From assembly GCA_045600765.1 (NCBI GenBank), contig JAZRYM010000070.1:1-16638 (forward strand): DNA of 16,638 nt, given 5' to 3'. The position numbers and the translations under genes were made by a program. Of the stretch, positions 7,518 to 14,808 are shown piece after piece. The notes under the pieces are model-generated. The model made no database searches and was not told the DNA's origin. It saw only the letters and a list, made by a program, of their open reading frames with translations. Source of the stretch: RGIG426 sp045600765. GTDB taxonomy: Bacteria; Bacillota; Clostridia; Oscillospirales; Acutalibacteraceae. Position 1 is the stretch's first letter. Every line of letters begins with the position of its first letter.

Positions 7518-8158
7518 CGAAAAAGAGTAGTAACCGCGATAAGGTTATGATGGGCATTTTGGCGCTCGTCGTTCTCGCTGCCCTTTGGTATTTGCTTTTC
7601 TTCACGCCGACCAAGGAGAGAATTGAAGAATTGCGCGGTGTGGACAGCCAAGTCGGTTTGATTCAAGAAACCAAAGAAGAAAATAATGGTGTTGTCGAAG
7701 ACATCAACGAACTGAAAGGTTGGATGGAGGATCTCGGTCTTTCCATTGAAGATGCGGATGACAATGCCAAAATCACCAACTTCACGAAGATTGCTGATTA
7801 CAGCAATATGGTGCAGTTGACCGACGAACTCAACCAAGTTCTCGGTGCGACCGAAACCTTCTCGATGAACTTCACTACGCCGACGCGTGGCGAAAACTGC
7901 TGGCGCCGTGATATTTCCATTACGTTCCGCACGCCGTCCCGCGAAGATGCGTACAACGTGTTGCGTGATTTGAACGAGATGGAACACGGTTGTTTGCTGA
8001 ACAACATTTCGTTTGCGGTTTCTCGAGGGGAGGACGGCGGCGAAAATGCCAGCGTTTCCTGCGAGATTTCCATTTTCGAGTATGAGAAATCGCCTGAGGT
8101 TGAGAAAATCGATGATGGGCTCGGAGACGTTACCGCTGGAACGGAAGACATCGCTTAA
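7514..8158 (+). CDS. pilO: PilO-like pilus alignment protein
   Basis: This 214-residue bitopic protein has a short basic N-terminus, one membrane helix (about residues 11-30, ending FFTP), a likely coiled coil (about 33-75, rich in Glu, Lys and Gln) and an outer globular domain. That is the layout of PilO, which dimerises with PilN to link the cytoplasmic PilM ring to the envelope part of the pilus machine. The start overlaps the pilN stop by 4 nt (ATGA, 7514-7517). It has an extended anti-Shine-Dalgarno match, AGGAGGTGA at 7498-7506, 7 nt before the ATG, so it should be made in step with PilN. The family is poorly conserved in sequence; the call depends on topology and order after pilM-pilN. 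It is the last gene of the operon. Confidence 0.78.
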   Translation: MTKKSSNRDKVMMGILALVVLAALWYLLFFTPTKERIEELRGVDSQVGLIQETKEENNGVVEDINELKGWMEDLGLSIEDADDNAKITNFTKIADYSNMVQLTDELNQVLGATETFSMNFTTPTRGENCWRRDISITFRTPSREDAYNVLRDLNEMEHGCLLNNISFAVSRGEDGGENASVSCEISIFEYEKSPEVEKIDDGLGDVTAGTEDIA

Positions 8159-8175
8159 CCTGTTTTGAAAGAATA

Positions 8176-8217
8176 AAAAACCCGCAGTCAACAACGCTTT
8201 GATGACTGCGGGTTTTT
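8176..8217. terminator. Bidirectional intrinsic terminator between pilO and gpsA
   Basis: The inverted repeat CCCGCAGTCA (8181-8190) / TGACTGCGGG (8203-8212) encloses a 12-nt loop and is flanked by five A on the left and five T on the right, extending the stem to 15 bp. T-tracts are available on both strands, so it can end the pilus operon transcript (+) and the plsY-gpsA transcript (-). Confidence 0.92.
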
Positions 8218-8276
8218 CTTATGGAATTCTGTTCGCGGGTGATAGTGTGTCGTTATGAACGTGTTATCGCGTCCCG

Positions 8277-9272
8277 TTACGGGGTGTCCGATTCTTGCTT
8301 TTTCGGACGCGCCATCAGCGCGTTGATGGCGGCACGAGGAGATTCGCCCTCGTAACACACGCGGTAGCACGCTTCGGTAATGGGCATTTCTACGCCCATC
8401 TCTTTTGCAAGGCGTACGGCAGTTTTGACCGCCAAATACCCTTCCACCGTGCCGACCGCTTTGATGGCGTCTTCCGGTTTGGTGCCCTGTCCAATGAGGA
8501 TGCCGGCGCGACGGTTGCGGCTGTGCATACTGCCACAGGTGACAATAAGGTCGCCCATACCGGAAAGTCCCGAAAAAGTATGTTCATTGCCACCGGCCGC
8601 GTTTCCGAGTCGCATCATTTCCGCGAGTCCGCGGGTCATCAGCGCGGCTTTGGTGTTGTCGCCCATTTGCAGGCCGTCGCAAATGCCGGCAGACAGCGCC
8701 ATAACGTTTTTGAGTGCGCCGCCCAGTTCCACGCTGACCACGTCGTCGGAGGTGTAGATGCGAAAGACGGGGTTCATCAACAAATCCTGCACCGCTTTGG
8801 CGGTGGCGAGGTCTTTTGATGCCGCTACCACCGAGGTGGGTACGCCGCGCCCGACTTCTTCCGCGTGGGAGGGGCCGGACAGCACCGCCACGCGTGCGGC
8901 GGGGAGTGTTTCTTCGATGATTTGTGAAAAGCGCTTGCAGTTGGTTTCTTCAAGCCCTTTGGTGGCAATCGCCAAGATGCCGCCGTCTTTGAAATACGGG
9001 CGGATACGCCGCGCGGTTTGTTCCAGCGCAAAGGAGGGCGTGACCATCAGCGTTAAGTCGGCGTTTTTCACGCACGATTCGTCGGTGGTCAGTTGCAGCG
9101 AGGAGGGAATCGCCACGCCGGGAAGCAGGCGGCGATGTTCGCCGTGCTCGCGAATTTCGTCGATTTCCGCCTGAAACGGAGACCATAGGGTGACGGCGTT
9201 GCCGAAACGGTGCGCCATTACGGCGAGGGCGGCACCCCAACCGCCGGAACCTAACACGGTAATGTTTGCCAT
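8277..9272 (-). CDS. gpsA: Glycerol-3-phosphate dehydrogenase [NAD(P)+]
   Basis: This cytoplasmic enzyme of 331 residues reduces dihydroxyacetone phosphate to sn-glycerol-3-phosphate, the backbone for phospholipids. The N-terminal Rossmann motif is VLGSGGWGAAL, with G8, G10 and G13. ATKGLE (103-108) includes the family Lys K105. LSGPSHAEEV (131-140) and GALKNV, with catalytic Lys K188, are intact, followed by GDNTKAALMTRGLAEM (204-219). Length is typical. The ATG (complement of 9270-9272) is 8 nt after AAGGAG (9281-9286), which lies inside the end of plsY. Only 3 nt separate the plsY stop from this start, so the two form an operon in which GpsA supplies the acceptor used by PlsY. It ends before the shared terminator at 8176-8217. 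Confidence 0.97.
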   Translation of the reverse strand: MANITVLGSGGWGAALAVMAHRFGNAVTLWSPFQAEIDEIREHGEHRRLLPGVAIPSSLQLTTDESCVKNADLTLMVTPSFALEQTARRIRPYFKDGGILAIATKGLEETNCKRFSQIIEETLPAARVAVLSGPSHAEEVGRGVPTSVVAASKDLATAKAVQDLLMNPVFRIYTSDDVVSVELGGALKNVMALSAGICDGLQMGDNTKAALMTRGLAEMMRLGNAAGGNEHTFSGLSGMGDLIVTCGSMHSRNRRAGILIGQGTKPEDAIKAVGTVEGYLAVKTAVRLAKEMGVEMPITEACYRVCYEGESPRAAINALMARPKKQESDTP

Positions 9273-9275
9273 AGT

Positions 9276-10016
9276 TTATTCTCCTTGTTCGGTGTTTTCA
9301 GATGATTCGGACGATTCGGATTGTGCGGGATGACCGTCAAACCGACTTTCGGTGCCGTTTAAGATACGGCGAATATTCGGAATGTGTTTCAAAAAGACCA
9401 ACAAGACAGCCGCGCCCATCATCGCGGCGCAAAATCCGCATACGGTGGGGTCGGCACAGTCCACGAAGCGGGCAAAGAGGTAAGAGGCGACGACCAACCC
9501 GAGTCCACCGCAAAGGGAGGAGGCGGACACCATCCGTGTCAGGACGAAGACAACCGCGAATACCGCCGCCGCACACAGTGCCGCGCGCCAATCCAATATC
9601 AACGCCAATCCGAGGGTCGCCACCACGCCTTTTCCGCCGCGGAATCCGAAGTAGACGGGGAAGAGGTGACCGATGATGCAAAACAACCCCGCCACGTAGC
9701 CGCCGACAAGGGAGAGCAGATGCGGGTCGAAGTGTCCGGTGCTCATCTTTACCAAAATCAGTTGTCCGAGTAAGACCGCCGCTAAGCTTTTGAGCAAATC
9801 GCCCAACCCGGTCACAAGCGCGGGAACAAGCCCGTGGGTACGCAAAACGTTGGTTGCTCCGGCGTTGCCCGAGCCGGTATCCCGGATATCTCCGTGATAA
9901 AAAACTTTTGTCAAAATAATGGCGGAGTTTACGCTTCCGAGCAAGTAGGCGACAAGTGCCGCAAGCCCCATCGGTAACGCGCTTCCGCGCATAATTTCAA
10001 AAAGTGTCGTCCACAT
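9276..10016 (-). CDS. plsY: Acyl-phosphate:glycerol-3-phosphate acyltransferase PlsY
   Basis: This integral membrane enzyme acylates glycerol-3-phosphate at sn-1 using acyl-phosphate, the first membrane step of phospholipid synthesis in most Gram-positive bacteria. The three PlsY motifs are present: GSVNSA with SGNAGATNVLR (27-59), FGFRGGKGVVAT (123-134), and KHIPNIRRILNGTE (210-223). Several hydrophobic helices surround them. At 246 residues it is longer than the common 190-215. The extra length includes a C-terminal tail after residue 224 that is rich in Ser and Glu (SESSESSE) and a Cys-containing stretch around 168-196. The start has GGGAG at 10026-10030 (complement), 9 nt upstream, and a consensus promoter behind it. 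It is cotranscribed with gpsA. Confidence 0.95.
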   Translation of the reverse strand: MWTTLFEIMRGSALPMGLAALVAYLLGSVNSAIILTKVFYHGDIRDTGSGNAGATNVLRTHGLVPALVTGLGDLLKSLAAVLLGQLILVKMSTGHFDPHLLSLVGGYVAGLFCIIGHLFPVYFGFRGGKGVVATLGLALILDWRAALCAAAVFAVVFVLTRMVSASSLCGGLGLVVASYLFARFVDCADPTVCGFCAAMMGAAVLLVFLKHIPNIRRILNGTESRFDGHPAQSESSESSENTEQGE

Positions 10017-10056
10017 GGTTGCAAACTCCCGTTACTTTTGTAAATCTCTATTTTTT

Positions 10057-10085
10057 ATTATATCCCACTCAATGGCAAATGTCAA
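10057..10085 (-). promoter_or_regulatory. Consensus sigma-A promoter for plsY-gpsA
   Basis: On the minus strand, TTGACA (10085-10080) and TATAAT (10062-10057) are separated by exactly 17 bases. Both hexamers match the consensus fully. The predicted transcript starts near 10050, about 35 bases before the plsY ATG. Confidence 0.9.
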
Positions 10086-10140
10086 TTCTCAGAGGCGGGT
10101 TTTCCCACAAAAGATAATCGCAAAAATCTTTCTTTTTCCC

Positions 10141-10169
10141 TTGAAATTCGGCGGGTTTTGCGCTATAAT
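10141..10169 (+). promoter_or_regulatory. Sigma-A promoter for the DUF1846 gene
   Basis: TTGAAA (10141-10146) and TATAAT (10164-10169) are separated by 17 bases on the + strand. The predicted start is near 10176, leaving a leader of about 34 nt before the ATG at 10210. It is divergent from the plsY promoter, with about 55 bases between the two -35 boxes. Confidence 0.87.
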
Positions 10170-10209
10170 AACGATGTATTTGAATTTTGGGAAGCGAGTG
10201 TGAGAAATT

Positions 10210-11694
10210 ATGGTGAAAATCGGGTTTGACAATGACCGCTATTTAACGATGCAGTCGGAGCATATCCGCGAGCGTATTCAACAATTCGGCGGAAAACTCT
10301 ATCTGGAATTCGGCGGCAAGTTGTTTGACGATTACCATGCTTCCCGCGTGCTTCCCGGGTTTCAGCCGGACAGCAAGGTGCGGATGCTCTTGCAGATGAA
10401 GGACGAGGCGGAAATCGTCATCGCTATCAATGCCGGCGATATTGAGAAAAACAAGGTGCGCGGCGACCTCGGCATTACCTACGACTTGGACGTGCTGCGC
10501 CTCATTGACGCATTCCGCGGCATCGGACTGTTCGTCGGCAGCGTGGTGATTACCCGCTATACCGACCAACCCGCCGTGGTGGCGTTTGAAAAGCGGCTGG
10601 AAAGCCTCGGAATGACCGTTTACCGCAACTATACGATTGCCGGCTACCCCTCCAACATCCCGCTCATCGTCAGTGACGACGGCTACGGAAAAAACGATTT
10701 TATCGAGACGTCGCGCCGTCTCGTGGTGGTGACCGCACCGGGACCCGGAAGCGGCAAAATGGCGGTGTGCCTCTCGCAACTGTACCACGAGCACAAGCAC
10801 GGCAACCGCGCCGGTTACGCGAAATTTGAGACGTTCCCCATTTGGAACTTGCCGCTGAAACACCCCGTCAACCTCGCCTACGAAGCGGCGACCGCTGATT
10901 TGGACGACGTGAATATGATTGACCCGTTCCACCTCGAAGCCTACGGAAAAACTACCGTCAACTACAACCGCGACGTGGAGATTTTCCCCGTGCTTTCCGC
11001 TATTTTTGAGCGGATTTACGGCGAATGTCCCTACAAATCGCCGACCGATATGGGCGTGAATATGGCAGGCTACTGCATTGTGGACGATGACGCGGTTTGT
11101 GCCGCCGCGCGGCAGGAAATCATCCGCCGCTACTACGCCGCGCAATGTGAGAACCGTAAAGGGCTTGCCCCTGACGAGCCGATTTACAAAATCGAACTGT
11201 TGATGAAACAAGCGGGTGTCACGCTCGCTGACCGTCCGGCGGTGTCGGCGGCACTCAGCAAGGCGGTGTTGACCGAAGGCCCTGCCGCGGCGCTGGAACT
11301 GCCCGATGGGACGATTGTGACCGGCAAAACTTCGCGGTTACTCGGCGCGTGTTCGTCGCTCCTTTTGAACACGCTCAAACTTTTCGGCGGGATTGACGAC
11401 AGTATTCACTTGCTGTCTCCCGAAATCTTGGAACCCATCCAGCAGCTGAAAACCACCTATCTCGGCAACAACAACCCGCGCTTGCACGTGGACGAAATTT
11501 TGCTGGCGCTTGCGGTGTGCGCCGTGACGGACGAGAACGCGAAACGCGCGCTTGACCAACTGCCGCAGTTGCAAGATTGCCAGTTGCACTCATCGGTTAT
11601 CCTGTCGCAGGTGGACGAGAAAACACTCAAAAACCTCGGCGTTATGGTGACCTGCGAGCCGAATTACCAGACCAAAAAACTCTATCACGGTTAA
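10210..11694 (+). CDS. UPF0371 / DUF1846 family protein of unknown function
   Basis: This 494-residue soluble protein has the full DUF1846 (UPF0371) architecture. The opening KIGFDNDRYL followed by SEHIRERI, the ITRYTDQPA stretch and the VVTAPGPGSGKMA segment are typical of the family as I know it. The last resembles a P-loop, with G178, G180, G182 and K183, but Met follows the Lys instead of Ser/Thr, so NTP binding is not established. No signal peptide or membrane helix is visible. Family members are widespread in Firmicutes and some have been solved structurally, but I know of no settled function. The ATG at 10210 has a weak ribosome site (GGGAAG at 10189-10194 is rather far); GTG 10213 is an alternative, and the conserved start supports this region. 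It is monocistronic, with its own promoter and hairpin. Confidence 0.9.
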   Translation: MVKIGFDNDRYLTMQSEHIRERIQQFGGKLYLEFGGKLFDDYHASRVLPGFQPDSKVRMLLQMKDEAEIVIAINAGDIEKNKVRGDLGITYDLDVLRLIDAFRGIGLFVGSVVITRYTDQPAVVAFEKRLESLGMTVYRNYTIAGYPSNIPLIVSDDGYGKNDFIETSRRLVVVTAPGPGSGKMAVCLSQLYHEHKHGNRAGYAKFETFPIWNLPLKHPVNLAYEAATADLDDVNMIDPFHLEAYGKTTVNYNRDVEIFPVLSAIFERIYGECPYKSPTDMGVNMAGYCIVDDDAVCAAARQEIIRRYYAAQCENRKGLAPDEPIYKIELLMKQAGVTLADRPAVSAALSKAVLTEGPAAALELPDGTIVTGKTSRLLGACSSLLLNTLKLFGGIDDSIHLLSPEILEPIQQLKTTYLGNNNPRLHVDEILLALAVCAVTDENAKRALDQLPQLQDCQLHSSVILSQVDEKTLKNLGVMVTCEPNYQTKKLYHG

Positions 11695-11706
11695 GTGAGA
11701 TGACCG

Positions 11707-11743
11707 CAACCCGTAAAGGTTTACACCTTTACGGGTTGATTTT
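11707..11743 (+). terminator. Intrinsic terminator after the DUF1846 gene
   Basis: A 13-bp perfect stem, CAACCCGTAAAGG (11707-11719) / CCTTTACGGGTTG (11726-11738), with a 6-nt loop begins 12 bases after the stop codon. The downstream tract is short (ATTTTG), so termination may be only moderate, but stem and position fit a terminator. Confidence 0.78.
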
Positions 11744-11785
11744 GTGAAAAAACCGTAAACATTGGAAAAAGTTCGCAAAATTCCC

Positions 11786-11813
11786 TTGCATTTTCCAAAA
11801 AATCGGCTATAAT
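11786..11813 (+). promoter_or_regulatory. Sigma-A promoter of groESL
   Basis: TTGCAT (11786-11791) and TATAAT (11808-11813) are spaced by 16 bases. Transcription is predicted to begin near 11820, inside the CIRCE element, so HrcA binding would overlap the start point and the operator would also lie at the 5' end of the mRNA. Confidence 0.87.
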
Positions 11814-11815
11814 AA

Positions 11816-11848
11816 GATTTAGCACTCGCAAACGATGAGTGCTAAATC
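11816..11848 (+). promoter_or_regulatory. CIRCE operator (HrcA binding site)
   Basis: TTAGCACTC (11819-11827), a 9-base spacer and GAGTGCTAA (11837-11845) match the CIRCE consensus exactly. The palindrome extends by three more pairs (GAT/ATC) to 12-bp arms. CIRCE is the operator of the heat-shock repressor HrcA in front of groESL and dnaK operons. It implies that hrcA is encoded elsewhere in this genome and that groESL is induced when HrcA loses activity under protein-folding stress. Confidence 0.97.
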
Positions 11849-11884
11849 GGTTATTTTTCATTGACATATAAAGGAGGCAAAGTA

Positions 11885-12169
11885 ATGAACATCAAACCGT
11901 TAGCCGACCGTGTCGTTCTGCAATTTCTGGAAGCGGAGGAGACGACCAAGAGCGGCATTATCCTCGCGGGTTCGGCGAAAGAGAAACCCCAGGTTGCTAC
12001 CGTTTGCGCTGTCGGGCCCGGCGGCATTGTGGACGGCAAAGAAGTCGGAATGTACGTCAAAAAGGGCGACAAAGTGCTGACCAGCAAATACGCCGGCACC
12101 GAGGTCAAACTGGACGGCGAGGAGTATATGATTGTCCGTCAAAGCGATATTTTGGCGATTGTGGAATAA
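11885..12169 (+). CDS. groES: GroES co-chaperonin (Cpn10)
   Basis: This 94-residue protein forms the heptameric lid of the GroEL folding chamber. MNIKPLADRVV at the start, the mobile loop (about residues 18-36, TTKSGIILAGSAKEK), the GPGG turn and the C-terminal EYMIVRQSDILAIVE are standard Cpn10 features, and the length is typical. The correct start is the ATG at 11885, 7 nt after AAGGAGG (11871-11877). An in-frame TTG at 11861 would place the ribosome site inside the gene and is rejected. It is cotranscribed with groEL 30 nt downstream and controlled by the CIRCE element. Confidence 0.98.
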   Translation: MNIKPLADRVVLQFLEAEETTKSGIILAGSAKEKPQVATVCAVGPGGIVDGKEVGMYVKKGDKVLTSKYAGTEVKLDGEEYMIVRQSDILAIVE

Positions 12170-12199
12170 TCGCGGAACACTTTTTAAGGAGATTTGAGT

Positions 12200-13828
12200 A
12201 TGGCAAAACAGATTTTATACGGTGAAGAAGCCCGCAAAGCGCTTCAAACCGGTGTGGACAAACTGGCGGATACCGTCAAAATTACGATGGGCCCTCGCGG
12301 CCGCAACGTGGTGCTTGACAAGCAGTACGGCGCGCCGCTCATCACCAACGACGGTGTGACCATCGCCAAAGAAATCGAACTGGAAGACCCGTTTGAGAAT
12401 ATGGGTGCGCAACTCGTCAAAGAGGTGGCGACCAAAACGAACGACATCGCCGGTGACGGTACGACCACCGCGACTCTGCTCGCGCAGGCGCTCATCCGTG
12501 AAGGGATGAAAAACGTGGCGGCGGGCGCCAACCCGATTGGTGTCAAACGCGGTATTCAGAACGCGGTAGACGCGGTGGTGGCGCGCGTGGCGGAGAATTC
12601 GAAAGCCGTTTCCGGCTCGAAAGACATTGCTCGCGTGGCGACCATTTCCGCCGGTGACGAAGCCATCGGTAACCTCATTTCCGAGGCGATGGAAAAAGTT
12701 TCCGCCGACGGCGTGATTACCATTGAAGAATCCAAAACCGCCGACACCTATTCCGAAGTGGTGGAGGGTATGCAGTTTGACCGCGGCTACATCACGCCGT
12801 ATATGGTTACCGACACCGACAAAATGGAAGCGGTGATTGACGATGCGTTCCTGCTTATCACCGACAAGAAAATTTCCAACATTCAGGACATTTTGCCCCT
12901 GCTTGAACAAGTGTTGCAGGCGGGCAAAAAACTGGTCATCATCGCCGAGGATATCGAGGGCGAAGCGCTGACCACCTTGATTGTCAACAAACTGCGCGGC
13001 ACCTTCACTTGTGTCGCGGTGAAAGCGCCCGGTTTCGGCGACCGCCGCAAAGAGATGCTCCAAGATATTGCGACGCTGACCGGCGGTACCGTCATCTCCG
13101 ACGAGGTGGGTCTGGAACTCAAAGAGACCACCCTCGACCTGCTCGGCCGTGCGCGCCAGGTGAAAGTGCAAAAAGAAAACACCATCATCGTGGACGGTGC
13201 GGGCGATGCCGCCGCTATCCAAGGCCGTGTGGCGCAAATCCGTTCGCAGATTGAAAACACCACTTCCGATTTCGACCGCGAAAAACTGCAAGAGCGCCTT
13301 GCGAAACTCGCGGGCGGTGTGGCGGTTATCAAAGTCGGTGCCGCGACCGAAGTGGAGATGAAAGAGAAAAAACTCCGCATTGAAGATGCGCTGTCCTCCA
13401 CCAAAGCGGCGGTGGAAGAGGGTATCGTTGCGGGCGGCGGTGTGGCGCTCGTCAACGCGCTGTCGGTGCTTGACCCGATGATTGATGCCGCTGACGGCGA
13501 CGAGAAAACCGGTCTTTGCATCGTCAAAAAAGCGCTGGAAGAGCCGGTACGTCAAATTGCGCTCAACGCCGGTATGGAAGGAAGCGTCATCATCGACAAA
13601 ATCCGTACCAGCAAAAAGGTCAACTACGGTTATGATTTCGCGGGCGATGCCTACGTCGATATGTTCAAAGCGGGCATTGTGGACCCGACCAAAGTGACCC
13701 GTTCCGCGCTGCAAAACGCGGCGTCGGTCGCGGCGATGGTGCTGACCACCGAATCGCTCGTCACCGACATCAAAGAACCGCAACCCGCGGCGCCGATGGG
13801 TGCTCCCGATATGGGCGGTATGTATTAA
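12200..13828 (+). CDS. groEL: GroEL chaperonin (Cpn60)
   Basis: This 542-residue subunit of the double-ring ATP-driven folding chamber carries all the expected motifs. MAKQILYGEEAR starts the protein, GPRGRNVVLD (31-40) and GDGTTT (85-90, with the catalytic Asp D86) form the ATP site, and EEGIVAGGGVAL, NAGMEGSVI and a C-terminal GGMY tail follow. Length is typical. The ATG at 12200 is 7 nt after AAGGAGA (12186-12192); the in-frame TTG at 12194 is not used by this criterion. It is the second gene of the CIRCE-regulated operon and is followed by a strong hairpin. Confidence 0.99.
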   Translation: MAKQILYGEEARKALQTGVDKLADTVKITMGPRGRNVVLDKQYGAPLITNDGVTIAKEIELEDPFENMGAQLVKEVATKTNDIAGDGTTTATLLAQALIREGMKNVAAGANPIGVKRGIQNAVDAVVARVAENSKAVSGSKDIARVATISAGDEAIGNLISEAMEKVSADGVITIEESKTADTYSEVVEGMQFDRGYITPYMVTDTDKMEAVIDDAFLLITDKKISNIQDILPLLEQVLQAGKKLVIIAEDIEGEALTTLIVNKLRGTFTCVAVKAPGFGDRRKEMLQDIATLTGGTVISDEVGLELKETTLDLLGRARQVKVQKENTIIVDGAGDAAAIQGRVAQIRSQIENTTSDFDREKLQERLAKLAGGVAVIKVGAATEVEMKEKKLRIEDALSSTKAAVEEGIVAGGGVALVNALSVLDPMIDAADGDEKTGLCIVKKALEEPVRQIALNAGMEGSVIIDKIRTSKKVNYGYDFAGDAYVDMFKAGIVDPTKVTRSALQNAASVAAMVLTTESLVTDIKEPQPAAPMGAPDMGGMY

Positions 13829-13836
13829 GCACAACG

Positions 13837-13866
13837 AAAAGAGCAGGACGCGAGTCCTGCTCTTTT
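13837..13866. terminator. Bidirectional intrinsic terminator between groEL and galU
   Basis: A 13-bp perfect stem, AAAAGAGCAGGAC (13837-13849) / GTCCTGCTCTTTT (13854-13866), has a GCGA tetraloop and continues into T residues on the + strand. The A-tract at the left gives a U-tract on the other strand. It can end groESL (+) and galU (-) transcription. Confidence 0.93.
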
Positions 13867-13887
13867 TTACGTGTTTTTTGGGTCGCA

Positions 13888-14760
13888 TTAAAACGTGGCG
13901 ACCAGTTCTTTTAAGTACGCTTTGAAATCGTCGCTGAGGTCGGGACGGGCGAGGGCAACTTCGCAGTTCGCCTGCAAAATGCCGAGTTTGTTGCCCATAT
14001 CGTAGCGCGTGCCGGTAAAGGGCACGCCGGTCATCCCGATGGTGCGGGCGAGCATTTTCATCGCGTCGGTAAGCTGGATTTCGCCGCCGGCACCGGGCGC
14101 GGTCTGTTCCAAAATGGGGAAGATGTCGGGCGTGAGCACCACGCGGCCGAGAATTGCATACGGGGACATCACTTCGTCCGGCTTCGGTTTTTCCACCATA
14201 TCGGACACGAAGAAGTTGCCGTCGCCGGCGGGCTCGATTTTCACGGAACTGTATTTGCCGATGGCTTCGGGCGTGACCTCGTGAATACCGAGCACCCCTT
14301 TGCCGTGGGCTTCAAACGCGCGGCACAACTGCCCGCAAGCGGGGTCATCGCCGATAATCACGTCGTCGCCGTACAGCACCGCAAACGGCTCATCGCCGAC
14401 GAAGGATTTGGCGCACAGCACCGCGTGGCCGAGACCTTTCGTCTCTTTTTGGCGGATAAAGGTGATGTTCGCCAAGTCGGTGATACGGCGCACTTCGTCG
14501 AGTTCCGCCGTTTTGCCCGCTTGTTCAAGCCGTTGTTCCAGTTCAATCGCGTGGTCAAAGTGGTCTTCAATGAGCCCTTTTCCACGGTTCGTGATGATGA
14601 GAATGTCCTCGATACCCGAGCGGACGGCTTCTTCGACGATGTACTGAATGGCGGGACGATCGACGATGGGAAGCATCTCTTTGGGCATCACTTTGGAAGC
14701 GGGGAGCACCCGCGTTCCGAGCCCTGCCGCCGGAATGACGGCTTTTCTGACTTTTTTCAT
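13888..14760 (-). CDS. galU: UTP-glucose-1-phosphate uridylyltransferase
   Basis: This cytoplasmic enzyme of 290 residues makes UDP-glucose from UTP and glucose-1-phosphate, feeding cell-surface glycans, glycolipids and capsule. It has the nucleotidyltransferase signature AAGLGTRVLP (11-20) with MPKEMLP (25-31), RPAIQYIVEEA (35-45), the QKETKGLGHA segment (104-113), the metal-binding YGDD (130-133), VEKP and EIQLTDAM. Length is typical. The first signature reads VLPASKVMP where FLPATKAMP is more usual, which is a mild change. The start follows an AGGGGGA-type site (complement of about 14767-14773) at about 7 nt. It lies 48 bases downstream of the RING/DUF2628 gene on the same strand with no clear promoter or terminator between them, so cotranscription is likely. 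It converges on groEL. Confidence 0.96.
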   Translation of the reverse strand: MKKVRKAVIPAAGLGTRVLPASKVMPKEMLPIVDRPAIQYIVEEAVRSGIEDILIITNRGKGLIEDHFDHAIELEQRLEQAGKTAELDEVRRITDLANITFIRQKETKGLGHAVLCAKSFVGDEPFAVLYGDDVIIGDDPACGQLCRAFEAHGKGVLGIHEVTPEAIGKYSSVKIEPAGDGNFFVSDMVEKPKPDEVMSPYAILGRVVLTPDIFPILEQTAPGAGGEIQLTDAMKMLARTIGMTGVPFTGTRYDMGNKLGILQANCEVALARPDLSDDFKAYLKELVATF

Positions 14761-14808
14761 TGTATTTCCCCCTGACTTTTTACGTTTGTTTTTCTGCTCG
14801 GTGCGGTG

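Noticed and set aside
67..8158. A competence (ComG-type) pseudopilus or type II secretion operon
   Set aside because: A PilT with the AIRNLIRE motif plus pilM and PilN/PilO-like genes points to a retractable type IV pilus; no type II secretion-specific genes are seen.
10015..10203. 62-codon + strand frame in the plsY/DUF1846 interval
   Set aside because: It covers two divergent promoters, has no ribosome site and its translation has no domain features.
11861..11884. Upstream TTG as the groES start
   Set aside because: The Shine-Dalgarno AAGGAGG (11871-11877) would lie inside the coding region. The ATG at 11885 has correct spacing and the conserved N-terminus.
12194..12199. Upstream TTG as the groEL start
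   Set aside because: It sits only one base after the AAGGAGA site. The ATG at 12200 has 7-nt spacing and gives the conserved MAKQ start.
12215..13888. Open frame of 557 codons on the minus strand opposite groEL
   Set aside because: It is an antisense shadow of a highly expressed, codon-biased chaperonin gene. It has no ribosome site or domain, and the + strand protein is unmistakable.
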